Assembly (NCBI GenBank): GCA_027313705.1
Contig: DAHVDE010000108.1
Span: 17,650 to 81,649, forward strand
Direction: 5' to 3'
DNA length: 64,000 bases
Source: Actinomycetota bacterium
GTDB lineage: Bacteria; Actinomycetota; Actinomycetes; Streptosporangiales; Streptosporangiaceae
The notes under the pieces are model-generated. The model worked only from the letters and a program-made list of their open reading frames with translations. It had not been told where the DNA came from and searched no databases. Position 1 is the first letter of the stretch. The number at the start of each line of letters is the position of its first letter. The position numbers were made by a program, and so were the translations under genes. Positions 1-9,286 of the stretch are shown here, piece after piece.

Positions 1-237
1 CCAGGCGGGAGTTCCTGTGACGAGAGAGCGAGTCGAGGCGCTCTTCCATCCGCTGAACAGCTTGATCGTGTGCCACTTGAAGGTCGCCTGTGCCTTGCCC
101 GCAACCGCCGGTGCCTGGCCGGCTGGCTGAGCCGGAGCGGCGGCAGCGGCGGTGCTGCCAGCCAGGGCGAGCAGCAGGCCGGCTGGCAGCCACAGCCGCC
201 GTATCGACCTGAGCGGGAACGGCTGACGCGTATTCAT
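1..237 (-). CDS. Secreted protein, N-terminal fragment (runs off window)
   Basis: The first 79 codons of a minus-strand gene cut by the left edge of the window. The ATG at 237 follows AGGAG with a 10-base spacer. The product begins with a Sec-type signal peptide: basic residues (MNTR, LRSIRRL), then a hydrophobic stretch LPAGLLLALAG at about 18-27, then an Ala-rich segment with several A-x-A cleavage options near 30-36. An Ala/Pro/Gly/Gln linker follows, and a mature domain begins around residue 50 (ATFKWHTIKLFSGWKSAST). The visible mature part is too short to assign a family, so it is called only an exported protein. The gene lies upstream of and parallel to the thiolase but is separated by about 150 bases, so it is probably independent. 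Confidence 0.75.
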   Translation of the reverse strand, partial: MNTRQPFPLRSIRRLWLPAGLLLALAGSTAAAAAPAQPAGQAPAVAGKAQATFKWHTIKLFSGWKSASTRSLVTGTPAW

Positions 238-388
238 TCCGAGTAGTCTCCTGTTCGTCCTTGGACTGATGCCGGATTGACCATGGCAAATCTTCCGGCG
301 AGCAGCGATCTTAGGATGAAACAGGCCATTGCTCGTGTCCATGCGACTAACTAGAGACGCGACAGAGACCGGGCAAAGACGGGTGAGA

Positions 389-1609
389 CTAGGACAGCCG
401 CTCGAAGATCATCGCCATGCCCTGGCCGCCGCCGACGCACATGGTCTCGAGCCCGAAGGTCTTGTCGTGGAACTGCAAGCTGTTCAGCAGCGTCGAGGTG
501 ATCCTGGCGCCCGTCATGCCGAAGGGATGCCCGACCGCGATCGCGCCGCCGTTCACGTTCAGCTTGTCGAGGTCAATGCCGAGGTCGCGATAGGAAGGAA
601 CTACCTGAGCCGCGAACGCCTCGTTGATCTCGACCAGGTCGATATCGTCGATGGTCAGGCCGGCCCGCGCCAGCGCCTGCCGTGAGGCGCCCACCGGCCC
701 GAGGCCCATGATCTCAGGTGAGAGAGCGGTGACGCCGGTTGCGACGATGCGGGCGATCGGCGTGATGCCAAGTTCGGCTGCCTTGCGGTCGCTCATCACG
801 ATCACGGCGGCAGCGCCATCGTTCAGCGGACAACAGTTGCCTGCCGTCACCGTGCCATCAGGCCTGAAGACAGGCTGGAGCCCGGACACCTTCTCGAGCG
901 TGGTCCCAGCGCGCGGTCCGTCGTCCGCGGCTACCACCGTACCGTCCGGCATGGTCGCGGGAGTGATGTCGCGCTGCCAGAACCCGTTCGCGATTGCCTT
1001 CTCAGCCAGGTTCTGCGACCTGACTCCGAACTCGTCCTGCTCTAGCCGGCTGATGCCGCGGATCTGGGCGACGTTCTCTGCGGTTTGACCCATCGCGATA
1101 TAAATGTCGGGAATCTCGCCGTTTTCCCGCGGGTCGTGCCAGGCGGGCACGCCGATGTCCGAGCGTGACGCGGTCCGCTCCTGCGCGGCGGCGAAGACGG
1201 GGCTCCGCGTTTCCGGCCAGCTGTCGCTGCTGCCTTTGCTGAACCTGCTCACCATCTCCACGCCCGCGGAGATGAAGACATCGCCCTCGCCGGCCTTGAT
1301 CGCGTGGTAGGCCATCCGAGTCGACTGAAGCGACGACGAGCAGTACCTGGTGATCGTCGTCCCTGGCACCGTGTCGAGGCCGAGCATGACCGCGACCACG
1401 CGGGCCATGTTGTAACCCTGCTCGCCGCCTGGCAGGCCGCAGCCGAGGATGATGTCCTCGACCTGGGCCGGGTCAAGCTGCGGCACCTTGGCCAGCGCCG
1501 CCCTGATCATCTGCACCGTAAGATCGTCTGCGCGGATGCCGCCCATGGAACCTTTGAAAGCGCGCCCGATCGGCGAGCGTGCGGTAGCGACTACGACTGC
1601 CTCAGGCAT
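389..1609 (-). CDS. Acetyl-CoA C-acyltransferase (thiolase)
   Basis: Type II thiolase of 406 residues, the usual family length, catalysing condensation or thiolytic cleavage of acyl-CoA in beta-oxidation or acetoacetyl-CoA formation. The nucleophilic cysteine is in TRYCSSSLQ (C90), the histidine motif is [16 protein letters not shown], and the second catalytic cysteine is in CVGGGQGMA (about C391). The ATG at 1609 was chosen over an in-frame GTG/ATG 27 bases upstream because AGGGAG lies six bases before it and the product then starts [17 protein letters not shown], the normal thiolase N-terminus. The annealing of substrate type (short-chain biosynthetic versus FadA-like) cannot be read from the sequence. 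It is monocistronic as far as can be seen. Confidence 0.93.
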   Translation of the reverse strand: MPEAVVVATARSPIGRAFKGSMGGIRADDLTVQMIRAALAKVPQLDPAQVEDIILGCGLPGGEQGYNMARVVAVMLGLDTVPGTTITRYCSSSLQSTRMAYHAIKAGEGDVFISAGVEMVSRFSKGSSDSWPETRSPVFAAAQERTASRSDIGVPAWHDPRENGEIPDIYIAMGQTAENVAQIRGISRLEQDEFGVRSQNLAEKAIANGFWQRDITPATMPDGTVVAADDGPRAGTTLEKVSGLQPVFRPDGTVTAGNCCPLNDGAAAVIVMSDRKAAELGITPIARIVATGVTALSPEIMGLGPVGASRQALARAGLTIDDIDLVEINEAFAAQVVPSYRDLGIDLDKLNVNGGAIAVGHPFGMTGARITSTLLNSLQFHDKTFGLETMCVGGGQGMAMIFERLS

Positions 1610-1711
1610 GAAAGCTCCCTGGACCGGCGGTGACACCTCTGCTTTTACTGAACAGTAGCTTACGGAGCAGGGCTCCCGCCGCTGGCGAGCGGCCCTGACG
1701 TCACCGATGAC

Positions 1712-3319
1712 CTACCTGCTGCGTGCGCTGGCGGACACCGCGCCGACCAGGGAAGCCGCGTTCCACTTCGCCGCCCCGGCCAGATCCCTGGCGTGCTCGC
1801 GCAGGCTGTAGTCGCCGCGCAATCCGGCCGTGGCGAGCGCCAGGTCCAGGTCGTTGCCGCAACGCTCGAGTACGATCGAGAAGTCACGCCGCACCGGCTG
1901 ATGCAGGTCGTAGCCCAATGAGCGGTGGATGCGCGCGAACAGTGGCTTGTACATCCTGGCTCGCTCGTGCAGCCCTGACGAGTACGACATCGGGTTCTTG
2001 GGCCGCAGCCTGAGGTAGTCGGGGAGCATTCCGGCAAACGCCTGCCGCAACACCCATTTCTCCACGCCGTCTCTTATCTTCAGGCTCATCGGGAGCCTTA
2101 GGGCCAGTTCCACCAGGGCCGGGTCAAGGTAGGGCACCCGTGCCTCGACCCCCTGGCCCATCGCGGTCCTGTCGATCCGCTGCAACTCGGTACGCCCCAG
2201 GTTGGCGATCTTGTGCAGGAAGAGCCTTCGCTGCTGCCTGTCGCTTGCCTCGCCGTACATCTGGTAGCCGCCGAATAGCTCATCTGAACCGTCACCGGTC
2301 AGCACCACCTTGACTCCGGTCTCGGCAATTCGCCGGAATAGCGGAACGGAGACCACCGCGTTGATGATGTCGCCGTACTCGGTGAGCTCGGAGATCCTGA
2401 TCGCCTCCCTGACCTCGGCGAGCCTGATCTGCCGAGGCAAGATCTCGATCACCTCGTGCGGCACGCCGAGGTCAGCCGCGAGCCTGCTGGCATAGTCCAG
2501 ATCCTGGCTGCCTGGCGCCCCCACCGTGAAGGCCACGCAATCGGGATGAAGCGCCCGAACGTGCGCTAGCAGCAGTGAGCTGTCAAGGCCCCCAGACAAG
2601 ATCACGCCAACCGTCAGGTCAGTGCTCACCCTGACCCTGATTGCGTCGAGCAGCGCCGCCCGCAGCAGGGCCATTGCCTCGTCAGGGTCGTCGATCACGC
2701 TCGACGTCCCTGCCTGCCCTGGGTCGCGCCTTCCGGTGGCGAGCAGGCCGCTGTAGGGCACGAGCAGCGGCTGGGTGCCTGGCTCGGCCCAGCCGTGGCA
2801 TCCGGCGGGAACCTCGGCCACCGGCGCCCCGACCGGCACCAGGGCCTTGATCTCAGAGGCCACGTACAGGCACCCGTCGCGCAGCGACCAGTAGAGCGGC
2901 TTGACGCCAAGCGGGTCCCTGGCCAGGTAGACCCGCCCGGTCGCGCGATCGGAGATAGCGAACGCGAACTCACCGCGCAGGCGCCTCGCGGCCGACTCCC
3001 CCCAGGCTGCGTAGGCTTCGAGTACCACCTCTGTGTCGCCGCCGGTGCGGAACTCGCAGCCGAGCCGCTCAAGCTCGGCCCGCAGCGAGCGGTAGTTGTA
3101 AACCTCGCCGTTGTAGCAGAGTAGCCAGCGGCCATCGGCCGATTTCCAGGGCTGCACGCTGCGGGCCGCGTCGACGATCTTCAGCCGCTGAACCCCCGCG
3201 AGCAGGCTGGTGCCGACCGTGACCTCTTCGACTTCACCGCGCGGCGCAAGAGCTTCCAGCATCAGCCGCCAGAGGGCACGGTTCGGACTGCCACCCGCGA
3301 CGAGCGCGATCCCGCACAT
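1712..3319 (-). CDS. asnB: Asparagine synthase (glutamine-hydrolysing)
   Basis: A 535-residue class II glutamine amidotransferase/AMP-forming ligase that makes asparagine, or amidates a carboxylate, from glutamine and ATP. The mature N-terminus is MCGIALVAGG with Cys2 as the glutaminase nucleophile. RLKIVD, CYNGEVYNY and the GGDTEV motif complete the glutaminase site. The synthetase half has the pyrophosphatase loop ILSGGLDSSLL and GDGSDELFGGY. The start at 3319 is fixed by Cys2; the frame is open much further upstream but that sequence overlaps the next gene. It starts five bases after the stop of the DUF5715 gene, so the two form a tight operon. In corynebacteria and mycobacteria a related enzyme (LtsA/AsnB) amidates diaminopimelate of peptidoglycan, which would fit the partner's M15-like fold. 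That link is inference. Confidence 0.92.
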   Translation of the reverse strand: MCGIALVAGGSPNRALWRLMLEALAPRGEVEEVTVGTSLLAGVQRLKIVDAARSVQPWKSADGRWLLCYNGEVYNYRSLRAELERLGCEFRTGGDTEVVLEAYAAWGESAARRLRGEFAFAISDRATGRVYLARDPLGVKPLYWSLRDGCLYVASEIKALVPVGAPVAEVPAGCHGWAEPGTQPLLVPYSGLLATGRRDPGQAGTSSVIDDPDEAMALLRAALLDAIRVRVSTDLTVGVILSGGLDSSLLLAHVRALHPDCVAFTVGAPGSQDLDYASRLAADLGVPHEVIEILPRQIRLAEVREAIRISELTEYGDIINAVVSVPLFRRIAETGVKVVLTGDGSDELFGGYQMYGEASDRQQRRLFLHKIANLGRTELQRIDRTAMGQGVEARVPYLDPALVELALRLPMSLKIRDGVEKWVLRQAFAGMLPDYLRLRPKNPMSYSSGLHERARMYKPLFARIHRSLGYDLHQPVRRDFSIVLERCGNDLDLALATAGLRGDYSLREHARDLAGAAKWNAASLVGAVSASARSR

Positions 3320-3324
3320 CGAAA

Positions 3325-4266
3325 TCAGTAGCCCGGCTGGCCGCGTAGCGAGCCGCGCGGTCCGTGAACGACCTTCGGCCTGAAGCACACGTGCCAGGCC
3401 TGACCCTCGTCGATTACGTTGACTTCGTCGGCGCGCTGCCGGTCGAGCAGCAGTCCGCGCAGGATACGGTGCGCGTGGAACCTGCGGTACCAGGCCATCT
3501 CCACGTCCGCCGCGTAGCCGACGCAATGGGCGCTCGGCAGCAGCGCCAGGTAGCCAAGCTCCTTGAGCCTTCGCTGGTGTGCCACGCTGCGCGCCAGGCT
3601 GGTGACCCACAAGGGCGGCGTTCCAGGAGGCGCCAGCCGCGCGAACTCGTCGGCGATCTGATTGAGCCAGGTGACCGCCTGCGGCCTGGTCCTTGCCAGC
3701 CACATTCCGGCGGTCCTCGGCGCCCGGCCGGGCAGCGTGCGCCTTTCTGCCTTGCGCGCGGCCCGGCCGAATAGCGTCTCCGCCTGGTGCCGGTACCTGA
3801 ACCGCAGTTGTCCTTCGTCGCTCAGTTCGTCGAGGTCGATGAGATCGGGCGCGACGAGCAGTTCCCTATCGGTCAGGTATCCGCGCTTGCGTCCCCACCA
3901 CACCACATCGATCTGGGCCAGCATCGAGATCCTGACCAGCGCGGACAGCCCGTCTGAGCCGGCGCGACCGGTCGAGTTGGCGTGCTGGCCAGGCTCGTAG
4001 TTGCGGACGTCGAACAAGAGCCTCGTGATCGTCTGGTCCTTGCCGCCAGGCGTCGCATCGAGCACGTCGGAGAATTGCCCCTCACCGAGCCTGTGGCTGA
4101 GGATGTGCTCAGCGGACTCGTTGTCGCAGACACCGAACTGCGCGAGTTCCGCGACAAGTTCGCCGACTGCCGCGCGGTAGGAACCGAAATCCGGCTCGCA
4201 GGGCGCGAAATCGGGTACTGGCGGGCGGCTACGCGCCACGCCCTGGTCAGCCAGCCACAGTGTCAC
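3325..4266 (-). CDS. DUF5715-type protein with M15 (DD-peptidase-like) zinc motifs
   Basis: A protein of about 313 residues. I recognise the C-terminal half as DUF5715. It shows the layout of M15/VanY-type zinc peptidases: WVTSLARSVAHQRRL resembles the substrate-binding VTSxxRSxxxQ segment, SAHCVGYAADV matches SxHxxGxAxD (ligands H247, D254) and EGQAWHV matches the ExxWH motif (H292). No signal peptide is visible, so export is not supported. The GTG at 4266 is preferred because a GGGGGG run sits about six bases upstream; an in-frame TTG at 4323 has no Shine-Dalgarno sequence. The N-terminal 200 residues are charged and of unknown role. It is the first gene of a two-gene operon with asnB. Peptidase activity is a motif-based inference. 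Confidence 0.7.
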   Translation of the reverse strand: MTLWLADQGVARSRPPVPDFAPCEPDFGSYRAAVGELVAELAQFGVCDNESAEHILSHRLGEGQFSDVLDATPGGKDQTITRLLFDVRNYEPGQHANSTGRAGSDGLSALVRISMLAQIDVVWWGRKRGYLTDRELLVAPDLIDLDELSDEGQLRFRYRHQAETLFGRAARKAERRTLPGRAPRTAGMWLARTRPQAVTWLNQIADEFARLAPPGTPPLWVTSLARSVAHQRRLKELGYLALLPSAHCVGYAADVEMAWYRRFHAHRILRGLLLDRQRADEVNVIDEGQAWHVCFRPKVVHGPRGSLRGQPGY

Positions 4267-4482
4267 GTAGTCCCCCCAGGATGCGAAGAAATGCCGAGCC
4301 GTACAGCGCACAGAGTGTAACAACGCGACTGCGAACAGTAGTGGCCTTTAGCGCTCTATCCCTTCTGGCCCGTTCGGGCGTACGTGGCCATGAAGAGGTG
4401 TCCTGTGGCCCTGGGTCTGGCTCTAGGCTGAGACCTTCAGGCGAGCGCAGCGTCGCGCCGCCGTCCGAACCAAGGGGTTTTC

Positions 4483-5874
4483 ATGCAGGTGCACGAGTCG
4501 CTGGTGGATTTGATCGGCAACACGCCGCTGGTCAGGCTGCGCAGGGTCACCAGGAGCCTCGGACACGGCGGCGAGCACGCGGGCGCGCCTACCGTGCTTG
4601 CCAAGGTCGAGTACGTCAACCCTGGCGGCTCGGTCAAGGACAGGATCGCGCTGGCCATGGTGCAGGACGCCGAGGAGTCTGGCGCGTTGCGGCCTGGCGG
4701 CACGATCGTGGAGCCGACTAGCGGGAACACCGGTGTGGGGCTGGCCATCGTGGCTGCGGAGAAGGGCTACAAGTGCGTGTTCGTCTGTCCTGACAAGGTG
4801 GCGCAAGACAAGATCGCCACACTGCGCGCCTACGGTGCCGAGGTCGTGGTCTGCCCGACGACGGTATCGCCCGAATCGCCTGACTCTTACTACAGTGTGT
4901 CTGATCGGCTGGCCGCAGAGATCCCTGGCGGATGGAAACCTGACCAGTATTCGAACCCGGCCAACCCTCGCTCGCACTACCTGGCGACCGGGCCGGAGAT
5001 CTGGAACCAGACTGACGGCAAGGTGACCCACTTCGTAGCCGGCATCGGCACCGGCGGCACGATCTCGGGCACCGGCCGCTACCTCAAGGAGGTGTCTGGC
5101 GGCCGGGTCAAGGTCATCGGCGCCGACCCTGAAGGGTCGGTCTACTCGGGCGGAACCGGCCGGCCTTACCTGGTCGAGGGTGTCGGCGAGGACTTCTGGC
5201 CGCAGACCTACGACAAGAGCGTCTGCGACGAGATCATCGCCGTGAGCGACGCCGACTCGTTCTTGATGACCCGCCGCCTGGCGAGCGAGGAGGCGCTGCT
5301 TGTTGGCGGATCCTGCGGGATGGCGGTGGTCGCCGCGCTCAAGGTGGCGCGGGGGGCGCGGCCTGGCGACGTGATCGTGGTCCTGTTGCCAGACGGCGGG
5401 CGCGGCTACCTGTCCAAGGTGTTCAACGACGACTGGATGGCCGACTACGGTTTCCTGACCTCAGCCGAGCAGGAGCCGAAGATCGCGGACGTGCTGGAAA
5501 GGAAGCGCGGCCAGTTGCCGCTATTCGTGCACGCACATCCCGGCGAGACGGTTCGGGCCGTGATCGAGACCTTGCGCGAGTACGACGTGTCGCAACTTCC
5601 CGTACTCAAGGAGGAACCGCCGGTGATGGCGGCGGAGGTGATCGGCTCGATCACTGAACGTGAACTGCTCGACGCCCTGCTCAGCGGTCGCGCTGAGCCT
5701 GGTGAACCGGTTTCCGCTCACATGTCACCTCCGCTGCCGATGATCGGCTCAGGCGAGCCGATCAGTGCCGCGGTCGCCGCGCTGGAGAAGGCAGGCGCTG
5801 CTGTCGTACTTGTCGATGGAAAGCCGACCGGAATGATCACCAGGCAGGACGTGCTGACTTACCTGGCCGGCTAG
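4483..5874 (+). CDS. cbs: Cystathionine beta-synthase
   Basis: A PLP enzyme of 463 residues that condenses serine and homocysteine to cystathionine, the first step of reverse transsulfuration. The PLP lysine is in PGGSVKDRIA (K52), the phosphate loop is TSGNTGVGL, and GTGGTISGTGRYL is the second glycine-rich motif. Residues from about 340 to the end form a tandem CBS (Bateman) module (ELLDALLSG, HMSPPLPMI, GMITRQDVL). This distinguishes it from plain cysteine synthase, and in other family members the module binds adenosyl ligands. AAGGGG lies six bases before the ATG. The following gene encodes a cystathionine gamma-enzyme on the same strand 91 bases downstream, so both steps are probably co-expressed. 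Confidence 0.94.
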   Translation: MQVHESLVDLIGNTPLVRLRRVTRSLGHGGEHAGAPTVLAKVEYVNPGGSVKDRIALAMVQDAEESGALRPGGTIVEPTSGNTGVGLAIVAAEKGYKCVFVCPDKVAQDKIATLRAYGAEVVVCPTTVSPESPDSYYSVSDRLAAEIPGGWKPDQYSNPANPRSHYLATGPEIWNQTDGKVTHFVAGIGTGGTISGTGRYLKEVSGGRVKVIGADPEGSVYSGGTGRPYLVEGVGEDFWPQTYDKSVCDEIIAVSDADSFLMTRRLASEEALLVGGSCGMAVVAALKVARGARPGDVIVVLLPDGGRGYLSKVFNDDWMADYGFLTSAEQEPKIADVLERKRGQLPLFVHAHPGETVRAVIETLREYDVSQLPVLKEEPPVMAAEVIGSITERELLDALLSGRAEPGEPVSAHMSPPLPMIGSGEPISAAVAALEKAGAAVVLVDGKPTGMITRQDVLTYLAG

Positions 5875-5965
5875 AAACCGAGAATTTGGCGCTCGTGGCG
5901 GACTAGTTTCACATCGCGGCCGCTTGACGGCGACCGGGTGCAGACATCTACCGGAGGCGAAGGCA

Positions 5966-7168
5966 TTGGCTCAGATCCGCGCGGCAGACAGTTTCGAGAC
6001 CTTGGCCATTCACGCTGGCCAAGACCCCGATCCGCTGACTGGGGCGGTCGTGCCGCCGATCTACCAGGTATCCACCTACAAGCAGGACGGCGTCGGCGGC
6101 CTGCGCGGCGGCACCCATGCAGGCATCGGGTCAGGACCTGGCCGCTGGATCGAGGGCTATGAGTACTCGCGAACCGCCAACCCCACCCGGGGAGCGCTCG
6201 AGGAGTGCCTGGCCGCGCTAGAAGGCGGGACCAGGGCGCTGGCGTTCGCCTCCGGCATGGCCGCGGAAGACTGCCTGCTCCGCACCATCTGCCGTCCTGG
6301 CGATCACGTCCTCATACCGCACGATGCCTACGGCGGCACGTACCGGCTGTTCGACAAGGTGCTCACGCACTGGGGCGTCACGTACCACCCGGTGGCGGTT
6401 TCTGATCCGCCTGGCGTCAGGGCCGCGGTTGCCGAGCACCGGCCGAAGCTGATCTGGGTGGAGTCGCCGACGAATCCGCTGCTCTCGATCGCCGACATCG
6501 GACTGCTCGCGGAGATCGCTCACTCGGCCGGCGCGATGCTCGCGGTGGACAACACGTTCGCCTCGCCCTACTTGCAGCAGCCATTGGTGCACGGCGCCGA
6601 CGCGGTCGTGCACTCCACGACCAAGTACCTTGGTGGGCACTCCGACGTGGTTGGCGGGGCGATCGTGACATCTGACGCCGACCTCGCCGCCAGGTGCGCT
6701 TTCCTGCAGAACTCGACTGGCTCGTCGGGCGGTCCATTCGATGCCTGGCTGACCCTGCGCGGCATCAAGACCCTGGCCGTCCGGATGGAACGGCATTGCG
6801 ACAACGCCGCTCAGGTGGCGCTCATGCTGGCCGGGCACGCCAAGGTGAGCGCGGTCTACTACCCCGGCCTGCCCGAGCACCCTGGACACGAGGTGGCCGC
6901 CAAGCAGATGCGCGCATTCGGCGGCATGGTGTCCTTCAGGCACGCGGAAGGCGAGCGGGCGGCGATCGAGATGTGCGGCCGCACCAGGCTGTTCACCCTC
7001 GGCGAGTCACTCGGCGGTGTCGAGTCTTTGATCGAGCACCCGGCTTCCATGACGCACGCCGCTGCGGCGGGCTCGCCGCTTGAGGTTCCCGCTGACCTGG
7101 TCAGGCTCTCCGTCGGCATCGAGAACAGCGACGACCTGGTACAGGACATCAGAGCCGCGCTCGGCTGA
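5966..7168 (+). CDS. Cystathionine gamma-synthase/gamma-lyase
   Basis: A 400-residue member of the Cys/Met metabolism PLP family. The signature includes HSTTKYLGGHSD with the Schiff-base lysine K220, the YSRTANPTR substrate loop, ASGMAAED and the SLGGVESL motif near the C-terminus. The TTG at 5966 was chosen because CCGGAGG lies eight bases upstream and the product starts at the conserved FETLAIHAGQDPDP region; upstream in-frame codons have no ribosome site. Lyase (making cysteine) and synthase (making cystathionine from an activated homoserine) cannot be told apart by motif. The adjacent cystathionine beta-synthase favours the lyase direction. Its stop is five bases from the stop of the convergent GH15 gene. 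Confidence 0.92.
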   Translation: MAQIRAADSFETLAIHAGQDPDPLTGAVVPPIYQVSTYKQDGVGGLRGGTHAGIGSGPGRWIEGYEYSRTANPTRGALEECLAALEGGTRALAFASGMAAEDCLLRTICRPGDHVLIPHDAYGGTYRLFDKVLTHWGVTYHPVAVSDPPGVRAAVAEHRPKLIWVESPTNPLLSIADIGLLAEIAHSAGAMLAVDNTFASPYLQQPLVHGADAVVHSTTKYLGGHSDVVGGAIVTSDADLAARCAFLQNSTGSSGGPFDAWLTLRGIKTLAVRMERHCDNAAQVALMLAGHAKVSAVYYPGLPEHPGHEVAAKQMRAFGGMVSFRHAEGERAAIEMCGRTRLFTLGESLGGVESLIEHPASMTHAAAAGSPLEVPADLVRLSVGIENSDDLVQDIRAALG

Positions 7169-7173
7169 GCTTC

Positions 7174-9153
7174 CTACCAGGGCAGTTGCCGCGGTGCGAT
7201 GGTGGCGTCCGAGCCACGCCTCGCCCTCGCGGCATGCTGCTCGTGGCCGATCACGTGCATGACCGCGTTGATCAGGGCCAGGTGGGTGAATGCCTGGGGG
7301 AAATTGCCCAGATGCCTGCCTGACTTGGGGTCGATCTGCTCGGCGTAGAGCATGAGCGGGCTGGCGTAGGAAAGTACCTTCTCGCACAGGTCGCGGGCGC
7401 GGGTGAACTCCCCGATCTCGCAGAGGGCGGACACCAGCCAGAACGAGCAGATCGTGAAGGTGCTCTCCGCCCCGGTGAATCCGTCGTCGGTCTCCTCCGG
7501 GAGGTACCTGAGCAGCAGGCCGTCTTGCGACAGGTCGTCAGCGATGGCGAGCACCGTCGCCTTGATCCTGCCGTCGGTTGGCGGCAGGAATCGAAGCAAC
7601 GGCATGAGCAGCAGCGAGGCATCGAGTGCCGTCGTCTCGTAGTGCTGGCAGAACACGCCGCGGTTGTCGACCGCGTTGGCACAGATGTCGGCGTGGATCT
7701 CGTTCGCCGCCTCCTGCCATTGCGCCGCGGTGTCTAGTTCGTCCCTGATCCTGGCCAGCCGCGCTCCCCGGTCGGCGGCCACCCAGCACATCAGCTTCGA
7801 CGAAGTGAACTGCCGCGGTTCGCCTCTTACCTCCCACATGCCCTGGTCGGGTTCGCGCCAGTGGGCCAGCGCTTGCTCGACCTGATGCCTGGCCATCTGC
7901 CAAACGCGCTCGTCGAGCCAGTCGCGAGACTTGGTGTGCAGGTAGAGAGCGTCGAGTACCGCGCCCCAGACGTCGTTCTGGCGCTGGCTGTAGGCGGCGT
8001 TGCCGACCCGGACCGGCCGGGCGCCCTGATAGCCGCGAAGTTGTTCGACTTCGCGTTCGGCCAGGTCCCTGGTGCCGTCGATACGGTAGACGATCTGGAG
8101 ATCGTCACGGTCCCTTTCCACCAAGTCGGTCATGAACGCGAAGAAATCGCTGGCCTCCCACTCGAACCCGAGCGTGTAAAGACCCCACAGGGCGAACGTC
8201 GAATCCCTGATCCAGCTATACCGGTAGTCAAAGTTCCGCTTACCGCCTTGAACCTCAGGCAGCGACGTCGTCGCCGCAGCCGCGATCGCCCCGGTTGGTG
8301 CGTAAGCCAGGCCCTTCAGCGTCAGGGCGCTCCTGGCCAGGTAGGTTCGCCAGCGATGGTTGGGCAGGTTGCCTCTGGCCAGCCAGTGACGCCAATGGTG
8401 CACCGTCCAGAGCAGCCTGCGCTGGGCTTCTTCATAGCTCTCTGGTGGTGGCTGGCGGCCCCAGGACAGCACGCAGAATCTGGAGTCGCCTTCCCTGAGC
8501 AAGGTACGTGCCCGGGCGCTGCCGCCCTCGACGCCGATCCTGATGTCAGAACTGAGCGTCAATGTCCTGGCCGCAGACTCCTCGCCAGCCGGTTCTTCTG
8601 GCTCCTCTGGCTCCGCTGGTTCCTCTGGCGTGATCGAGACCTGGTAAAACCCCCGCTCGGTGTGGTTCCATCGGGCTCGCCGCCGCCCGTAATCGAATAC
8701 GGGATCGCAGTCCATGACCACTTGCACCGACCCGTTCGTGCAGCTCACGGTGCGCAGCAGCATATTGTCGGCCTCGTAGTCGGCAGGCGGCCTGCGCAGC
8801 GAGCCACGCTGCGGGTTCTCGTGCCGCCACGGACCCATGACCAGGCAATCGTGGACAATTACCCAGCCTTCACCGCAACTCCAGGTCGTTTCAAGCACCA
8901 TGGTGCCAGGCAGGTAGCGGCGGTCGGCGGGCACATCGACGTCGGCAGGCCCGAGTTTGAACGAACCCGCGTCCCTGTCAAGCAGCGACCCGAACACGCT
9001 TGGCCCGTCCATCCTCGGCAGGCACAGCCACTCCACCGACCCACTCGGAGCGATCAGGGACGTAACCTCGCCGTCGGAAAGGAATCCGTAGTCGGCGATC
9101 TGCGGGAACGGCGAGAACTCGGCCGCCCCGATCGCGCCGGCCGCGCCTGTCAT
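7174..9153 (-). CDS. Glycoside hydrolase family 15 (trehalase/glucoamylase-like)
   Basis: A 659-residue GH15 protein. The N-terminal DUF5911-like beta domain starts with FPQIADYGFLSDGEVTSLI. The (alpha/alpha)6 barrel contains RYSWIRDSTFALWGL and, near the end, AESTFTICSFWLVSAL, both family signatures; the acidic catalytic pair is expected around WEVRG and GAEST. No signal peptide is seen, so it acts in the cytoplasm. Homologues of this size and layout in mycobacteria are trehalases and others are glucoamylases, so the substrate is open. TreY at 37.2 kb shows that the organism makes trehalose from glucan. A short Glu/Pro-rich loop (EEPAEPEEPEEPAGEE, about residue 190) is a low-complexity insertion. 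The gene ends five bases from cystathionine gamma-enzyme with no terminator between them. Confidence 0.88.
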   Translation of the reverse strand: MTGAAGAIGAAEFSPFPQIADYGFLSDGEVTSLIAPSGSVEWLCLPRMDGPSVFGSLLDRDAGSFKLGPADVDVPADRRYLPGTMVLETTWSCGEGWVIVHDCLVMGPWRHENPQRGSLRRPPADYEADNMLLRTVSCTNGSVQVVMDCDPVFDYGRRRARWNHTERGFYQVSITPEEPAEPEEPEEPAGEESAARTLTLSSDIRIGVEGGSARARTLLREGDSRFCVLSWGRQPPPESYEEAQRRLLWTVHHWRHWLARGNLPNHRWRTYLARSALTLKGLAYAPTGAIAAAATTSLPEVQGGKRNFDYRYSWIRDSTFALWGLYTLGFEWEASDFFAFMTDLVERDRDDLQIVYRIDGTRDLAEREVEQLRGYQGARPVRVGNAAYSQRQNDVWGAVLDALYLHTKSRDWLDERVWQMARHQVEQALAHWREPDQGMWEVRGEPRQFTSSKLMCWVAADRGARLARIRDELDTAAQWQEAANEIHADICANAVDNRGVFCQHYETTALDASLLLMPLLRFLPPTDGRIKATVLAIADDLSQDGLLLRYLPEETDDGFTGAESTFTICSFWLVSALCEIGEFTRARDLCEKVLSYASPLMLYAEQIDPKSGRHLGNFPQAFTHLALINAVMHVIGHEQHAARARRGSDATIAPRQLPW

Positions 9154-9286
9154 CAGCTACCACCTCACCCACTCACTCACCCGCCCACACCCGCACCCGT
9201 GCCCGCCGGCTCTGACCCACCTACCCACGCCCGCCCCATCCAAAAGACCCAACCCCCGCCCCGCCCCCGCCCCGGCGGCGGTGCGG

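Noticed and set aside
1712..3319. Lasso-peptide cyclase instead of asparagine synthetase
   Set aside because: The protein keeps Cys2 and the whole glutaminase site, and the neighbour lacks the transglutaminase-like B protein and precursor of lasso clusters.
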